Shown: positions 12,967-27,905, counted from the stretch's first letter. The stretch: 64,000 bases of DNA from Typha latifolia (GCA_019914945.1 CM034100.1:881209-945208); one strand, 5' to 3'. The notes: a model not told the origin generated them from the letters alone. Translations and numbers: made by a program.

Positions 12967-14971
12967 GCAAATGGAGGTGGGCAGCGGCTAGGTGGGACCG
13001 AACGTAGGAGGCGAGCCCATGCGTCCAAGCTGGACAAAATCTAAAGCCCGCAGCTCACCACCCCGCTCCGGATCAAGGAGGATCCCCCCATAGTACACGT
13101 GGCGCGTACACGGGATACTCGCCGTAGGGGCCCGCGGGAGGGAGAAAAAAAAAAAAGAATCATAACGGCGGAGTTTGACGGCGTCTGCTGGAACGTTCTA
13201 GAGAAGGTCCACAGCGACAACCGCGCCAAAAAGCGTGCAGCGCAGGTGTTTTTTTGTTTTCTTTTCATTTTCCAGAATAGGCGAGTCGAATTCCTTATTC
13301 CGGAAAATAAGAAAAAGGAAATTCCCCTTTTAATTGTTTTGACATCAATCAGAGGTATTTAAAATAATAATAATAATAATAATAATAAATCCTAGGAAAA
13401 CAATGGTATCCAGCATGGATACAAAGAGCACTTTGTCTTCAGACCTTAAACCTCGAGAATCCATCATATCCTAATCACCAACAAAGCTACTTAGTCCTAG
13501 GTTTCATGAAGAATGTAGGATTACAAGATTTGAACACAGTAACGAGCATCACATACATCATGTTATGATCTAACTATGTTTCTTACTAAGGATATATTAG
13601 AACAACAGCATGCAAGCTAAGAATGGGGGCAGAACTATCAATCAGTACTAGATTCTATGTTGCCTTTTTCTATCTCCTTACTTTATCATATCCTCTCCTT
13701 GCTGTGGCCAGGATGCAGTGCTTTTAGTCTGTAGCTTTGCATCTCCTTTTTCTTCTCAAGTCTGTGTGGCTTCCATTCCTCTCCTTTGCTTCGTTTTACA
13801 TGAGCATTGTCTTTTTTCCTAAAAAAAGCTTTAGGATTCACAATGGGCATCTGGGCTTTTCCAACTGCACTTCAAGATTTGAGTTATTGAGTGAAAGCAT
13901 AACGCTTTTATGAGATTTATCAACAGTGTTGAGAAATCGGTGCTTGTCTTATTTAGCAATTAGTTTTATATGGTTTTCTAGTTAAACTAACTCGGAGGAA
14001 TCTCATGCGGGGGAGATGTCCATTTCTTTTATTCTTCCAATATTGGATCAAGAATAATATATAGTTTTGTTTTTTATTGATGGTGGTGCTGCTGCTGCTG
14101 CTGCTTCTCTTGTGTATATCTCGAATAATGGTAACTTTGTGTATTGTGACAGATGAATGCTCTGAGTCCATGAAGCTGATTCTCCCCACTCATTCAACCT
14201 AATGTGGGAGTGGGACAGAGATGGAGCCTTCAATGTCACATTTCCCACTAATTATGTGAATATATCTACATTGCATGCAAAAAGATAACTTCCTTTTCAA
14301 AAAGAATTAGAATGCGAGGATTATATGCTTTTAGTAATACTACTAATAATAATACAATTAATATTAATATTTGTGTTTTGGTTTTCTATTTTGTGATTAT
14401 GCAAACTAATTATATTTAGTGGTCCTAAAAGATATGGTATAGATAATGTCTTTAGTTGCTTTATTATTAGGGAATTTCACAATTGAAAAATAACGAACAC
14501 TTATGACTTTATTTAGAAGTGAGAAAATAATATATCTATTTTGTGTAAAATTAAAATATTTTTTATAATGCGAAGATGAATGAGAGGGGGAGCCTAACCG
14601 ACTGCCTAGGTCTTCTAGGAGTTGAGTTGATCCGGTCGGGAGTTGAGTTGATCCGGTCGGCATAATTTTAATTTATTGTGACTTATTTTTTTAAAGGATT
14701 TATGGAGTTATCTAAATGCAATCTAAGAGGGAGGCTATTTTTTTTTCTTCTTTAATTTATCTATTTTATAAAAGATGAGCTTTTGGATTTTTGATTCATT
14801 GCAAAAAAAAAAAAAAAAAACAATCATATAAATAAAAGAAAAAGAAAGGCAAATAGTTGGCATAAAAAAATATTTTATTTATTTATCATAATTCAGGAAA
14901 ATTAGACTAAACCCTCAAAAATCAAATCCGCCGCTTTCCCCCAATTCTTCCCTCGTTTCCCTCCATCTCCG
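12967..14971. other. Intergenic region between PRR and TOP6A
   Basis: About 2 kb between two divergent genes, so it must hold both promoters. An (AAT)n microsatellite lies at 13363-13389 and a poly(A) run at about 14803-14820. I see no gene. The 35 bases before the TOP6A ATG are pyrimidine-rich, as in many plant 5' leaders. Confidence 0.6.
14619..14660. repeat. Perfect 21-bp tandem duplication
   Basis: Two identical adjacent 21-bp copies (14619-14639 and 14640-14660) beginning GAGTTGAGTTGATCCGGTCG lie 0.3 kb upstream of the TOP6A start codon. Their identity suggests a recent slippage duplication. No function is evident. Confidence 0.85.
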
Positions 14972-16340
14972 ATGTCGGAGAAGAAGCGCCGCCGCTCGGA
15001 GGCTGCCACCACCTCCAAGAAACCCCGTCCGTCGTCCTCCTACGCCGAGTCCCTCCGCAAACAACTCAAACCCGATTCCGAAATCCTTGCCTCTCTCCGT
15101 CTCTTCTCTGCTTCGTCTTCTTCCTCCTCCAAAACCCCGGACCTAACTCTAGCCGATCTCGACCCCTCCTCATCCTCCTCCTCCATCTCCGTATCCGATC
15201 GTTCCTCCACCTCCGTGAAGCTATCCATCGAGCGCCTCTTCCTTTCCCTCGCCCGATCCATCCTCTCCATCAATGGCTTCTCCTTCTCCATCCCATCCCG
15301 CTCCTCCTCGCACCATCTCTTCCTTCCCCACCTCGACCGCCTCGTCCTCCTCCGATCCAAGCCTTCCTCCCGTCCCTTCTCCTCCCTCTCCACCGTCCGC
15401 AAGGCCACTGTCACCGCGCGCGTCCTCTCCCTCGTCCACGCCGTCCTGCTCCGCGGCATCCACGTCACCAAGCGCGACCTATTCTACACGGACGTCAAGC
15501 TTTTCGGCGACCAGTCTCAGTCCGACGGCGTCCTTGACGACGTCTCCGTCATGCTTGGCTGCACCCGCTCGTCCCTCCACGTCGTTGCGTCCGAGAAGGG
15601 CGTCGTCGTCGGACGCCTTATCTTCTCCGACGACGGTGACCGCATCGACTGCACCAAAATGGGCATCGGCGGGAAGGCTATCCCCCCGAACATCGACCGG
15701 GTCTCGGACCTCGAGAGCGACGCACTGTTCATCCTTCTCGTTGAGAAAGATGCGGCCTTTATGCGGCTTGCAGAGGACCGGTTTTATAACCGGTTTCCCT
15801 GCATCATTGTGACGGCGAAGGGACAGCCAGATGTGGCCACCAGGCTGTTCTTGAAGAGGATGAAGGTTGAGCTAAAGCTCCCAGTGTTTGCACTCGTCGA
15901 CAGCGATCCTTACGGGCTCAAGATTCTTTCTGTTTACATGTGTGGATCCAAGAACATGTCGTATGATAGCTTCAATCTTGCCACACCGGATATTAAGTGG
16001 CTCGGTGTGCGGCCGAGTGACCTCGACAAGTACCAGGTGTGGATCTGGTTGTTTCTCTCAAAGCTTAAGCTGATAGGGAATAGTACAAATTTGATATTCT
16101 ATGTTTTAAGAATAGGTGCCGGAGCAATGTCGGTTGCCTATGACAGATCAGGATGTGAAAGCCGGGAAGGATCTTCTGGAAGAGGATTTCGTAAAGAGGA
16201 ACGAGGGATGGGTGAGGGAGTTGGAGACAATGGTGAGAACGAGGCAAAAGGCGGAGATACAAGCACTGAGTTCTTTTGGGTTTCAGTATCTCACTGAGGT
16301 CTACTTGCCTCTCAAGTTGCAACAGCAGGACTGGTTGTAA
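14972..16340 (+). CDS. TOP6A: DNA topoisomerase VI subunit A (SPO11-3/RHL2/BIN5)
   Basis: Catalytic subunit of plant topoisomerase VI, a type IIB enzyme that works with TOP6B (and BIN4/RHL1 in Arabidopsis) in the nucleus to decatenate DNA during endoreduplication and cell growth. There are two exons, 14972-16036 and 16116-16340, joined across a 79-bp GT-AG intron; the protein has 429 residues, close to the Arabidopsis length. The winged-helix active-site tyrosine is Tyr172 in [13 protein letters not shown]. The Toprim acidic residues are Glu258 (LLVEKD) and Asp310/Asp312 (LVDSDPYG). The protein ends LKLQQQDWL as in relatives. Exon 1 is GC- and CT-rich with a Ser-rich amino terminus. If the intron were kept, the frame would stay open to 16297 and replace the conserved last 74 residues. 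Assignment to SPO11-3 rather than the meiotic SPO11 copies rests on near full-length similarity. Confidence 0.96.
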
Positions 16341-18644
16341 CTTGTAAGCTTCTTGTCAGGTATAGCTGATTTCTTCTCAATATTCCTTTATCATGTTTCC
16401 TCAATGAAGTTTGTTTCTTTCTTATGATGCCATTCGATCACCCCGTATTAATTGCTAGAGAATCAGAACATTACTAAAGCCATGATCTGCTAGGAAGCTT
16501 CATCCTGTATTTTGATTAGTTTCATTCTTAGATAATATGAATCATATGTTAGTGCGAGCTCTTACGTCTTATTTGAACATTTTCTAGGATCTAGTAAGAC
16601 CCCAAGTATTAAGACACAGAATAATAGTGGTTTATAAATTTTTCTTCTTTTGGTCCATATTAAGTTGCTCCAGTAGTTGCAATACTGAGTGAAGCTTTTG
16701 TCAGTGACATGTTGATGGTACACGTGGAGATAGAAGTGCTGATTTGTCTAGTGAGATGGCTCAAATATTAATTGCTTTTAAATTTAATTGCACTATTTTG
16801 ATCTAGTTAATACAGTAAGAATAAGGATAATGATGCATCAAAGTCGAATAAGATCATCTAACAAAATCCTCATTTCTACCCAGATTTGAGACATTAACTA
16901 GATAGAGCATGGATCAGTTATCTAAATGACCAAGGATTAAGAATTGAGAGGTGGTCTGCCACTGTAGGAGGAGGAGGTTGTCCTAACTCCTACCCATTTT
17001 TTGAATTATAGAAAATGTAGAGTTTATGATCAGTGGTTCTTTAACATTAGATTTGTAGTTGGTTTCATGTTGTGAGTCGTGCGAGTTGTAATAATATGAA
17101 CAACAGGATTTATAACAATTGTCTTTTTACATTTTCTTTCTAAAGAATGTAGTCTTAGAAAGATAATCTCCTCTGATTAAAGTCTGAAAATAGGCGAGGT
17201 GACAATGTTGAGTACATATAAATATTCTTCTTATAGACTGAAGTACAAGTTTGACCTTCTGTGATCATGTACGAGGCCACAGATGTCCCTAGATATTTTT
17301 GCTTCTTCCAAGTCCTATACAGCTCTTTTAACTTATATTACAGATTCTTCCCACTATCTTGGAAACTAAAAGTTATAGTACCTCTTAGTTTGGCATTTGG
17401 TTATTATGTAGCATTGGTGGTCCAAAAAACAATGGCCCAATTCTTGTATGATACTTGTATTACCTTGAATAACGATTTATTGTTTCAATTCAAATTTTAC
17501 TATGCCTGCAGGAGACAGTTGCTGGTTGCAATCCATTGAGAATTAGCAGATTGAATCAAATAATCATCCTACAAATTAGCTTCAGCAGCCATTTGATTTG
17601 CATAATATGTGCAAGTTGGCAGCTTGTTGGCCTCAAAGTTTATTGCCTTGTGTTATGCCGGGCAGCAATTAATTTATATTCTCGTCAGTTTTCCACTTCT
17701 ACTGATTCTCTCTGATGTCTGCTGTATATCATGCAGGTGACTTGTCGCTTGTCATCTGTAAGGTCTGATTAATCTTTGTTATGTAAGGATAATTTGTTCA
17801 GCAAAGTTGAAGAGGAGGAGCTGAAAGGGGTGCAGATTGGTATTAATCTGTACTGGTATGCTTGCACTGGTAATTGATTCTATCTCATTTTGATACTTAA
17901 TTGGTGTTGTCAAGAAGTAGATCACACGAGAGGATTATAGGCCTTAATGAGCAGGTTGCTGTGTTAACTATTTCCTATTTCCTGGCGAATTTTCAAATGT
18001 AATTTGGCAAAAGCAATCCTTTAGCATTAAAGGTTGTTGTCATCTGTTTGATTTGAGATATATGTATTGTCAAACAAGAGTATATTTTCCCTAAAATATT
18101 TGCATGAAACAGTGCTTCAACAGGAACAGATTAAATTAGTTACTTTCAACTCGTTATTGCATTTAAGCGTCGTTATTGCTACCTTGATATTTCTAACATA
18201 AGCAAATAACTTCTGTTTTTCCGTTGGCCTTTATGGCTCACCGTTCTGTATTATGTAGCACATATACACACTACAAAAGGAAAAAAGAGAAGAAAGAACG
18301 AGTTGATCTACAGGATATTGGGAAGCAGAAACCTTTATGCCGGGCAGCAATATTAAACAGGATATTTATTATACGCACCATGCATCAGGACTTGGGAAGC
18401 AGCAACCTTTATTATTAAAATCTCTTTTCTAGAAAGAGTTGATTTACATGGCTAACTTAATTTGTTATTGCATCAAAAAAATAACAGAAAAGATAAAAGA
18501 TATTGCACAACTAAAATGTCGCCCACCTGGATCTGCAATTCTGCATGTTGACTCCGCTTGGGAACTGTAGGTATGTGTGTTCTCCATTACTTACTTTACG
18601 CCACCCAGAAAGAATAGCAATTAGGAAGAAAATGAACGAAAGTC
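16341..18644. other. Intergenic, 3' ends of TOP6A and the PPR gene
   Basis: These 2.3 kb lie between two genes that end toward each other. They should include TOP6A and PPR 3' UTRs. Scattered splice-like signals are present, but no conserved frame. No transposon ends were seen. Confidence 0.55.
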
Positions 18645-21600
18645 TTATAGAACCTTTTTCTGTAACCAATGATACAACGAGTCTCTGGAAACTTTCAATA
18701 CTCCTAAATCTTGGGGTCTCCTGGCCAAACGTGTATAATCTTCTGAAATGTCTAAAACCTCAGAGGTGCTTAAAACATCATCAGGTTGGGTAGGTGCATT
18801 ATTACTGGATAAAGCCCCATGTCCGGCCATGATGTTGAGGCCCAATTCATCTTTTAAGACCTTAATTACTGAATGTTGCACTTCAGCTACGTATGTGGCA
18901 GCAGCATCTCTCGCTGGTTTTCCCATGCCTGTGATGATGATCATATCTTCTTGGATGGTTTTTCCTACAAAATTGAACAATTAAAAATGGACCGCTAAAC
19001 CTGATACTCATATGTCAACAGCCCATGAATTGATTATAATGTTCATGAAATGGCTGCTATACTCCTAGGAACAAGCATAACTTGTGATACCAGTTAAAAG
19101 ACTTGGAAATCAATAGGCAATAGCTGAAGTTGCATGGCTTTATATCCTTCTGGTTATAAATCAGCCAATGATTCTTTATGTCATTGCTAGATGGTAAAGA
19201 GATTAAGGATGGAATATAAGAACTTACTATTAGCATTTAACAGTCACATGCTGCTATATCATTCTTACCTAGCAAATAGCTCTCTTTGATCATCCGCAGA
19301 ACTGAAAGAACAATTATTCGAGCTTCAACCTGTCAATATGAGATTGCAGAATCTTAGAGAAAGGTATCTAAATAAGGTGATTGTTCTAATTAAGGCAAAC
19401 AGTTATCCATCACATAACATATTAGATCTAGTGCAATAAGGATGAGGGAGGAGATCATACACTAGGCAACAAGTAATTATGTAAATGCCATTTTGCAATC
19501 ACAAGGTAAAAAAGATCTCTCACGTTTCTCTTCCCAAATAGAAAAGGTAGATAAATAAAGACGATTTGAGAATATGGGATATTCATAATGGAAGTCCCTA
19601 AAACTGCCAAAGATGGTGACTAATGTTTGTTTTCTCCATATTTGCCATTATCTGGTCGTTATCTGAAAGCTAAGATAGTTCTTCCAGAGAGGTCCTTTCA
19701 AAAAATCATTACCAAGTTCTGGACACTTGTTGATGTTTTCACAAGCTCACAGAATGATCATTTGGCATTGAAAGATTCTTAACCTCATAACAGAAACGTG
19801 AAATTATAAGTACCTTAGTAAGCCCACGAATATCAATAATTTGGTTGTCACCAACATCTTTTTGCAAGCGTCTTGCTACCTTTTCAAGAAATAGATTGTA
19901 AGGTTTCCTTGTGGGAGTCTTTGTGCTGAAGCTGCTGAATGTGGCTACACTCCGATTTTGACTTTTACTAGATAACACTCCTTCACACCACTCCTCTATT
20001 AATTCCTTCAGATAATGATCATTTGAGCAGTACCTGCAAGGCATAAGATTGTGGAACTTATGAAGGATTTGAGACACTTTTGCTAGTAAAACTTCTCAGA
20101 GTATCACAAGTGCATGAAGAATTTATCTATGCTAAACAGAATAACAATTATCCAGTCACACTACAGTTTTGCTTTATGGGAGAACAGGAAAGAAATGACA
20201 TAAGTGAGTTTCATGATGGCATGTTGTTAACTGGGTTCTACAGCTAATTTTAGCTCTTCCTTATCAGAGTTTAAGGCTATTTTGAGTTAGAAAAAGAAAA
20301 AGAAAAAAGAAAAAAAAAATTATATATATATATATATAAACTTATTATGCAAAAGTTCTGGTATCTTTATACAAGTAATACAATGAGCCTGAACTTCATT
20401 TGCTTCTTATTCTTTAATTTCCTTCGACATATTAGTGAGTCCCTTGAAATTGTTAGTCAAAAGTCATAACAAAAGACTTCGTTTTCTTAAAAGGAATAAG
20501 TACTCTTCTCTAAATGTTTTAAGAAACCCATAAATCGACATGTTTTATCTGTTCTCCTTGATGTGTATTATGCTTTCCAGCACAGAGTGTAAGATAATAC
20601 AGTTTCTCTATGCTGTTACCTAAGTTTCTGTTAATACTTTTAGTGGTTTCTCAAAATCTTTTCCTATATAAACTTACTCTGAAACATGCTTCATTGCGTG
20701 CAAACTGTGGAATGAGAATTATGATTTACAAGTTACTGATATCCATATGCATATGGATCTTTTCCTACTAATAGCACACATTTGGAGTAACATCTTCTAT
20801 GAACAAAAAGTAACATATATATTTGGAATAATGCCATGTCGATACAATCATTTATGCATACCCTGCTTTCCGCATTTCTTGATAAACTGCCAGGCATTGC
20901 TGAATTTCACGTAAAGATCCATATCTGCTACGTGCTCTGAGAAGAGTATTATATGTTACCTGAAAAAGAAATTTAAAGTCTCAATAATATGAACTCTCAA
21001 GATGCCATAATATATTAAATGTAAGATTCCCCTGATAGATCTCAGAATGTGCAATTAACAAATAAGTTGGCCAAATAATGAGTATAAATGTTTAATATAT
21101 TATGAACATTCAAATGAGACTCACCGAATTGGGTTGTAACATATGCCTTTTCATCTCTTCAAACAATGAAAATGCCATTTTTGAATTTTTATTTTCAACA
21201 CATGCCTGCAGAAGAAAAGCTTGTGATTCAGCTAATTGCACCTTGCCTCAAGAGAAAAATATCCCTAGTAAAATAAACAGATTAGCTTTCTACGATCACC
21301 TTGACACAAGGAAAGCATATGCACAGTTAGAATTTACAACAGATCATCAATCAATTGAGACAATATCAGATACAGGGAGTCCACCACCAATCTTTAATAG
21401 AGGCTCCGGATAGATATGTACTATGAAATATTAAGTCAAGCTATTTTGCCGCTAAATGCAGTTTCCATTGACCAGTATGAGCCATTAGTACAGCTTCAAA
21501 ATTAAGTGACTTAACTACATAGTCATGTCGCTTAAATAGGCCAACTCCATTACCATTACAAAGCCATCACCATTACACAGCCTACTCCCTATCATATAGC

Positions 21601-24600
21601 ATTACAAATCATTCAAAAAAAAATGTATCCTTTTCTCCCAAGCCACTTTTCTTTGTCTTTGCAATGTCTAAGTGGAAATAAGTGATATGGGCATGCCATA
21701 TGTTATCCCAGAAACTGAATACAGAAAATTAAAACCACAAGTAAATTAGTTGGGCCTCTCAAAGGTAAGTCAAAATTTTAAATTTCTTACAGCAGCTGAA
21801 AAAATTGGCAGCAACTAAAAACAGCGATTTGACATAGACCAATATATTAACTTGTTTCTCATTCACTTGTTACTGACATTCTCCTTCATCCACATGATAT
21901 GTACTGGTATCCATCTTCTCATCATCAAGTTACTGGTGATACCACCTTCCGACCATATGAATTTGTTCTCCGTCAGACCATGAAATGCCACAGCTGATGC
22001 ATGTGATGTTTTCACCCAATAAGCAGTAATTCACAGAGTTTTGGGATCAAAAGTGGATTCTTAAACTACAGATTTTGCAAAAGACATTATTTGTTACATT
22101 ATATCATAAATTAAAAAGGTTGTCCATCCTGGAAAGAGAGGAAATTTTCAAGTGGGATGTGGTCATTAAGGATACAAAAAGATTTCATGTCAGAAAGGCA
22201 CAATACAACTTAAACACAAAATTTTAAAATATGACCAGAAAGAATGATGGCCAACCTTGATTGCTGTTGTATACGCGACAACATCAAGCTTGATTCCAAC
22301 TTCTCTCATTTTCCTGAATGCCTGCATTATGAAAAGAAACATACAATAAATTGATGAGCTTGAAAAGCATGTCATAATGCTATGAAAAATAATATAGAAA
22401 ACAACCAATATATGTGATGGTTTTATTCATCTTCTTGCAATTGTCTCAAATATAACTTTGAGAGGGGGAATATAAAAGGTTCTACGCAGAAAATAATATC
22501 TGTTGTGTGGAGAAATAATAAGCCGAAGAGTAAAACCAGGGACACTTGTTACCAATAGAAGTTTCAAATATCGAAAGAGTTAGTAGCTAAATCAGAGAGA
22601 AAATTCAAATCAATACATACGGTTTATTGCAGGAAAATTCTCATCTTATAACAAAGGTTTCATCTCTGAGTGTGGGTTCCTGTGATCAAAATATTGTACT
22701 TGCTCAATGGTGGTAGCTTCAGGTGCTCTAATTGTCCAAAGAATTCAAGAGAGTCAAGATGCAGCATGGGCTGTTTAAAATCAGTAGGTGCTTTCCATCA
22801 AAATATTGAACTAAATCAATATAGGTACTATCAAGCTGCATTTGGAAGCGAAAGAGATGGTCTAAAGATGGGGAGAAGGTAATGCCACCTATCCCACTGA
22901 AAAAAAAAAGAGAGACAAGAACTTCCCAGTCTAAAGGTCATCAGATCCCTATATTAGAAAAATAGTTTCAGCGTTTTAGTAAAAATAATCATCGATAAGT
23001 AAAAACAAAAATCTAGCTACAATAATTAAACCTAAAGGCGCAAATGGGGCTGGTGAAAATATCACATGGCCAAACCTAAGATGATCAACCAGGACCCAAC
23101 ACATTACGTCATTGACAATCAGACACTTTTGAAAAAAGGTTGCTTCACCACACAGTTACAAACTATTCAAAACATGCGATGAAAGATGTCTTATAGGGAA
23201 AGTGTGCAGATGATATTATCAAAAGGGCAGAGGACAACTATAAAGGGCACAGAAAGATATGCTACAATATAAAACTAAGCAACAGAGAGTATATAATGTA
23301 ATGAATTATATTTATCATCCGCAAAGAACTACAACAACAAATAGTCAAAACAATCACACTGACCTGCATAGCACCTTGGATATTCTGAGCCGTTCCATAA
23401 ATATCTATCAGAACAGACCAGCTAATATGGTTAGGAGTAAGGCCTACTATTTTCATTTCATCCATCAAAGCTTTTGCACGGTAAAAATCAGTACCACAAG
23501 CCTTCATCAATATGTTGAAAGTGGCAATCGTTGGTTTGAAGGGAACCACTGTACATGTCAATTCACATCTATCATTTTCAGTTGCATACTTCAAAGATGA
23601 GCTAAAGTTACCACGATCATAGCTTCCGCCCTTGGAAGTATGATAAATCTTAAATCCAGTGTCTTTCCAATCATAGAATAATCGAAAAGCTTTGTCATAC
23701 TGGCAGGACTCAATACACGCATCAAGAATAATGTTGCAACACTGAGCATTAGGTTCACAACCAGCAATTAGCATATCTTCAAACACCTGAATAGCATGAT
23801 CTACCAGACCAGCATTAGCACAAGCACTGATTAATGATGACCAGGTAACTATATTAGGAGTAACACCAGAAGAAATCATTTCTTCTCTTATGCTAAAAGC
23901 CATCTGCCACATTTTTGCATCTGCAAACACCTGAAACTCATACAGAAGTGGTTAGGTAAGCTTAGCGATGAGAATGGAAAAGGACAGGCAGGTCAGATGA
24001 TGAAAATGAGTATGGAGTACAATTTCAAATTTGGAGCACACCTTTATCATTGTGCTGTATGTATAAACATCCAACTTAAGTTCCCCTTTCAGTGCCATGT
24101 ACTTCATTTCCTCATAAATGTCCTGGGCCAAATCAACTCTTTTGGCATTACAGCATGCCTTTAGGAGTATGTTATAAGATGTACGATCTGCAGTAAGACC
24201 TAGATTCTGGATATGTTGGAAAGAGGTAACAGGTCAATATAGCTTGTATTACTCTCTAAACGAAACATTGAATTAGATATGACACAAGGCTTGGATGAGT
24301 TAAAACCATTTACAACTCAAAATATCATCAGAAGATCAGAACTGCAAAATCAGAAACTAGAAAAGGGGGAAGGGGGGAATGATCTATTAAGAAGAAAATG
24401 AAATTATCAGATATTAAAAAAAAAATATGAAGCCTTTATACAACCTTTGCTGGTACCATGCCATCACTTTGTTGAAGAAATTTAGTAAAAGACATAACCT
24501 ACCTATCACAGCAAAATTAAAGAAGGAGATAACATTACTTGCATAATAGCATTACTTGCATATTCTTGTAGACATGCAAGGTGTAGCTCAAATCATGAGC

Positions 24601-27600
24601 ATTTGCATTCATGAGGCTGTTAACAACATAGACATTTGGAGAAATCTTCTGAGCAAGCAAGTCCTGCAATAGAATTACCATATATGAAAATAAGAAAAGC
24701 AGAAGCTTCTAAAGTGAAAAAAGAAGGCATAAATAGAAAGATGGATATGCATAAGTATAATTCATATCAGAGATTTGTGAGAATGAGAACTTATATAAAG
24801 ACATGGCAGGTACATATCTGACACTGCATTTCAAACTCCCAATTTACAGAATCCTCATATTACTAGGAGTTTTTGGTATAGTTATATGCTCATCGAATCA
24901 TTGATATCTGTCATGTTCAAACAACTGAATATTTGCACATTAATCCTGATAATTACTAAAGTTTGTGGCTGTGCAAACCCAGCATTAGAATTGACTTTTG
25001 AGAAACATCTGCCAGGCAACATTAGCGATATGTATATGTATTATAGATGTGCATATTAAACAAAACTATTTGGTAGTACAATGAAGAATGAACCCATTTA
25101 AGCACAAAGAGGTGAAGTAAGATGAATTATTATGAAAGAAAAATCCATGGTTACCTCAAATATAATCCTAGATTGCAAGAAGTCACCACAAAGACCACAG
25201 ATATCAATGATACTTCGGCAGGCAAACATGTTGATGCCACCTGATTGCTGTTTGAATGCTTCAAAAGCTCTTACAGCAGATGTCACATCATGTTTCTTTG
25301 CAAACTCCTCTAGGATAGAGCAGAACAAAAGTTGGGAGTGCGGGAAAATGCTCACATACCTACAATGCTGAAAAGGTAGTTATTGAATAGTATCATAATA
25401 CATGAGATGCTCAATTTACCAGGTAAAAAACATGCAATAATATGAGAAGAAGATGAAAGAATAAGAATATGATACAAGGAAAGACACGAGTGTGGGTGGA
25501 TTCCTCCATGGTGAAGCTATGTTATCCCCAAAGGCCCAAACTATTTGTTGCATACATAAGAAGGGACTAGACAGCATCAAAAAGCAAACAGAACATCCAA
25601 AATTTTCCTAAATCAACCTAGCACAAAACTAGGACTCTTAAAGATAAGTTGACCACTATTAAGACCCAAAAACTAACATATTAATTTTCCTAATGTACAG
25701 GATAGTAATTAACACCACTATTCATTCTACAAATCTACACAAATCAAGCTTTTCTAGAAAATTTCCTGATATTCACAATTAGGTGAATTGTAATTCCAAA
25801 AAAAAAAAAAATGCATAGAAATTATGTAGTGTGAGACCTAGTTTTGCAGTACTTGATTTGATTAAAAGGTCATGAATCACATTTTCCTAGTATAAATCCC
25901 AGAGTCAAATCATCTAACAAATTAATGTGTAAAGACTAAAGAGATATGTATTCTTGAGAAGTACATCATATAGGTATCAAAAGATACCAAGACAGCTACA
26001 TGTTAAAATTGTCAAACAACAATGACATGACATAGCAATATTCACCAGGCTGCAGATTCATGACTGCAACCCACTTAATCTTCAAGAGGTCTCAGATCTA
26101 AAAGGTGTGCTCCAAGAATTTGACACCAAAGAAATAGATGAGAGAGAAAGAGAGTTAGAGAGGACTAATTTAACACATATGTTAGCTAATGATGAAGCGT
26201 GGTCAAGTTCTCATGCCAATGTTTGGCATGATGAGAACACCTTCTAAGATTAAGCATATGCATTTCTTGTCCAGAAAACCTTACGAGCTTGTACTACTAT
26301 TGCTTCAGAGATAGTACAGTGAATTTCAAAATGAGCGGCAAGTGCATTATGTTTAAACGAAACCATCATATCATCTGTTTCTCCAAATAAATATCAACCA
26401 AAAAGTCATTTGGATTATCTAATAGTAAGCACAGAAAGTAGGAAATGAGTATGCACACCTTACAGCCATATCTGGATCATGCTTCTTGACAAATTTTTTC
26501 ACTACGTAAACTGGATCTACAATATCTTTGATAAAAAATCGATAACCTAAAGACAGAAATACAAGTCACTATCAAAGACAAGTCATTTATAGTAAAATTT
26601 AATTAGCACCTCACCAGCTTAAAATGTTCGATACTTGTAAAAGTTTGTCATTGTCAAGTGCAATATTAGGACAAATTGCTTCTCTTCAGAAATGCAAATA
26701 AACAATGGCTAAAATGCCAATTCAGCTCTAATACCAAGATTTCTGAGACCAAATTAAGAGAAGAAACTGCTATCTAAGAATCTATCCAGTAAATAATGAT
26801 AATGATAATGCTATGTTAGGAAATGAGACATCCTTATAAACATGATATCATTCAAGTTTCTGTTCTCATTTTTTGAATAACAGCAGTGATAATATTTTAA
26901 TGATTTACCTTTCCAAGGTGGTTCTTATTTTCTCGTTAAAAAACTCAGTCAAGAACTGAAGGAGCTTTCTTATTCATTAGTTTACAAGTGGATCTTAATA
27001 AGCAACAGTAATGCCATTAAGCCCTACATATTTGGGTCAGCTATATAGATCATTGTCCTCCATTGAGCCATGTTTTGGAATTCAATGTGACTCTAAGATA
27101 CTAGGTGCTCAGTAACCTTGTTAATACGTAGTTACGAGTCGCTAAATTCTATTGCATGTGAGAAAAAAAAAACTAAGCTTGACAAGTAGAAAACCAAAAT
27201 GTTCAGCATTAAGAAAAGAGAACTCAGAAGTATTATCTTATTTATAAAAAATAAAAACATTAGCCATTGAAGTAGTAGATCACATACTCATGCAAGTCAA
27301 GGGACACCTAATTTACAAACTATAGTTCGGAAAAACAAATTTAATATACCTGCCAGGGTCTCCATCAAACCTACGAACTCCTCCAACCTTTCTTGATCCA
27401 CGAGTCTTCGGCACTCCACTGCCAGCGCCCCCATCGCCGACTCATCAAACAGCGCCGGAGTGCAGATCCCAAGCCTCTCGGCATCCTTAACGAAATCAAG
27501 AACCGCCTCGAGATTTCCCCGGCGAAGCACCGAAGCTATCCCTTCGGAGATCAGCCTGGGGCTGAGGCGCGCGGCGAACTGGGGGGATTCATTGGCAACG

Positions 27601-27905
27601 GCCTCGGAGGTGAGGACACTCTCGGCGAGCATCAAGAACTCGCGGAGGCGGCCGCTCCCGGCGAGCTTGGAGGCGAGGCGGGCGTAGTATTTGAGGAGGC
27701 GGCGAGTGGATAAGTCAGATGAGGAGGCCGGATTTGATGAAGAGGCGAGATCGCGACGGACGTCGGAGAGGAGGGGTTTGGGAGGAGGGCGGAGATGGCG
27801 GCGACGGCGAGGAAGGGAGCTAGCGCTTCGATTGGGATGAAGCAGAGGGGAAGAGGAAGAAGAGGAGGAAGAAGAGGATGAGAGGATTAGGGTTGATTCC
27901 GCCAT
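18645..27905 (-). CDS. Pentatricopeptide repeat protein, At5g02830 type, plastid
   Basis: Predicted organelle RNA-binding protein. Twelve exons were rebuilt: 27905-27350, 26546-26459, 25359-25155, 24663-24556, 24206-24042, 23930-23364, 22321-22256, 21205-21125, 20959-20862, 20033-19814, 19329-19269 and 18964-18645. All are GT-AG and in phase, giving 844 residues. The amino terminus is rich in Ser and Arg and resembles a chloroplast transit peptide. Several P-class PPR motifs follow, for example TSYNILLKACCNAKRVDLA, VTWSSLISACANAGLVDHA and ISWSVLIDIYGTAQNIQGA. The last 150 residues contain ARIIVLSVLRMIKE and DMIIITGMGK, which look like a degenerate SMR-type domain as in GUN1 relatives (inference). 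Unusually for PPR genes it is cut by eleven introns, as I recall for its Arabidopsis counterpart. Its RNA target is unknown. Confidence 0.93.

Noticed and set aside
15040..15812. Frames of 143 and 179 codons overlapping TOP6A
   Set aside because: Ser/Pro- or Arg/Glu-rich shadows of the CT-rich TOP6A exon in other frames.
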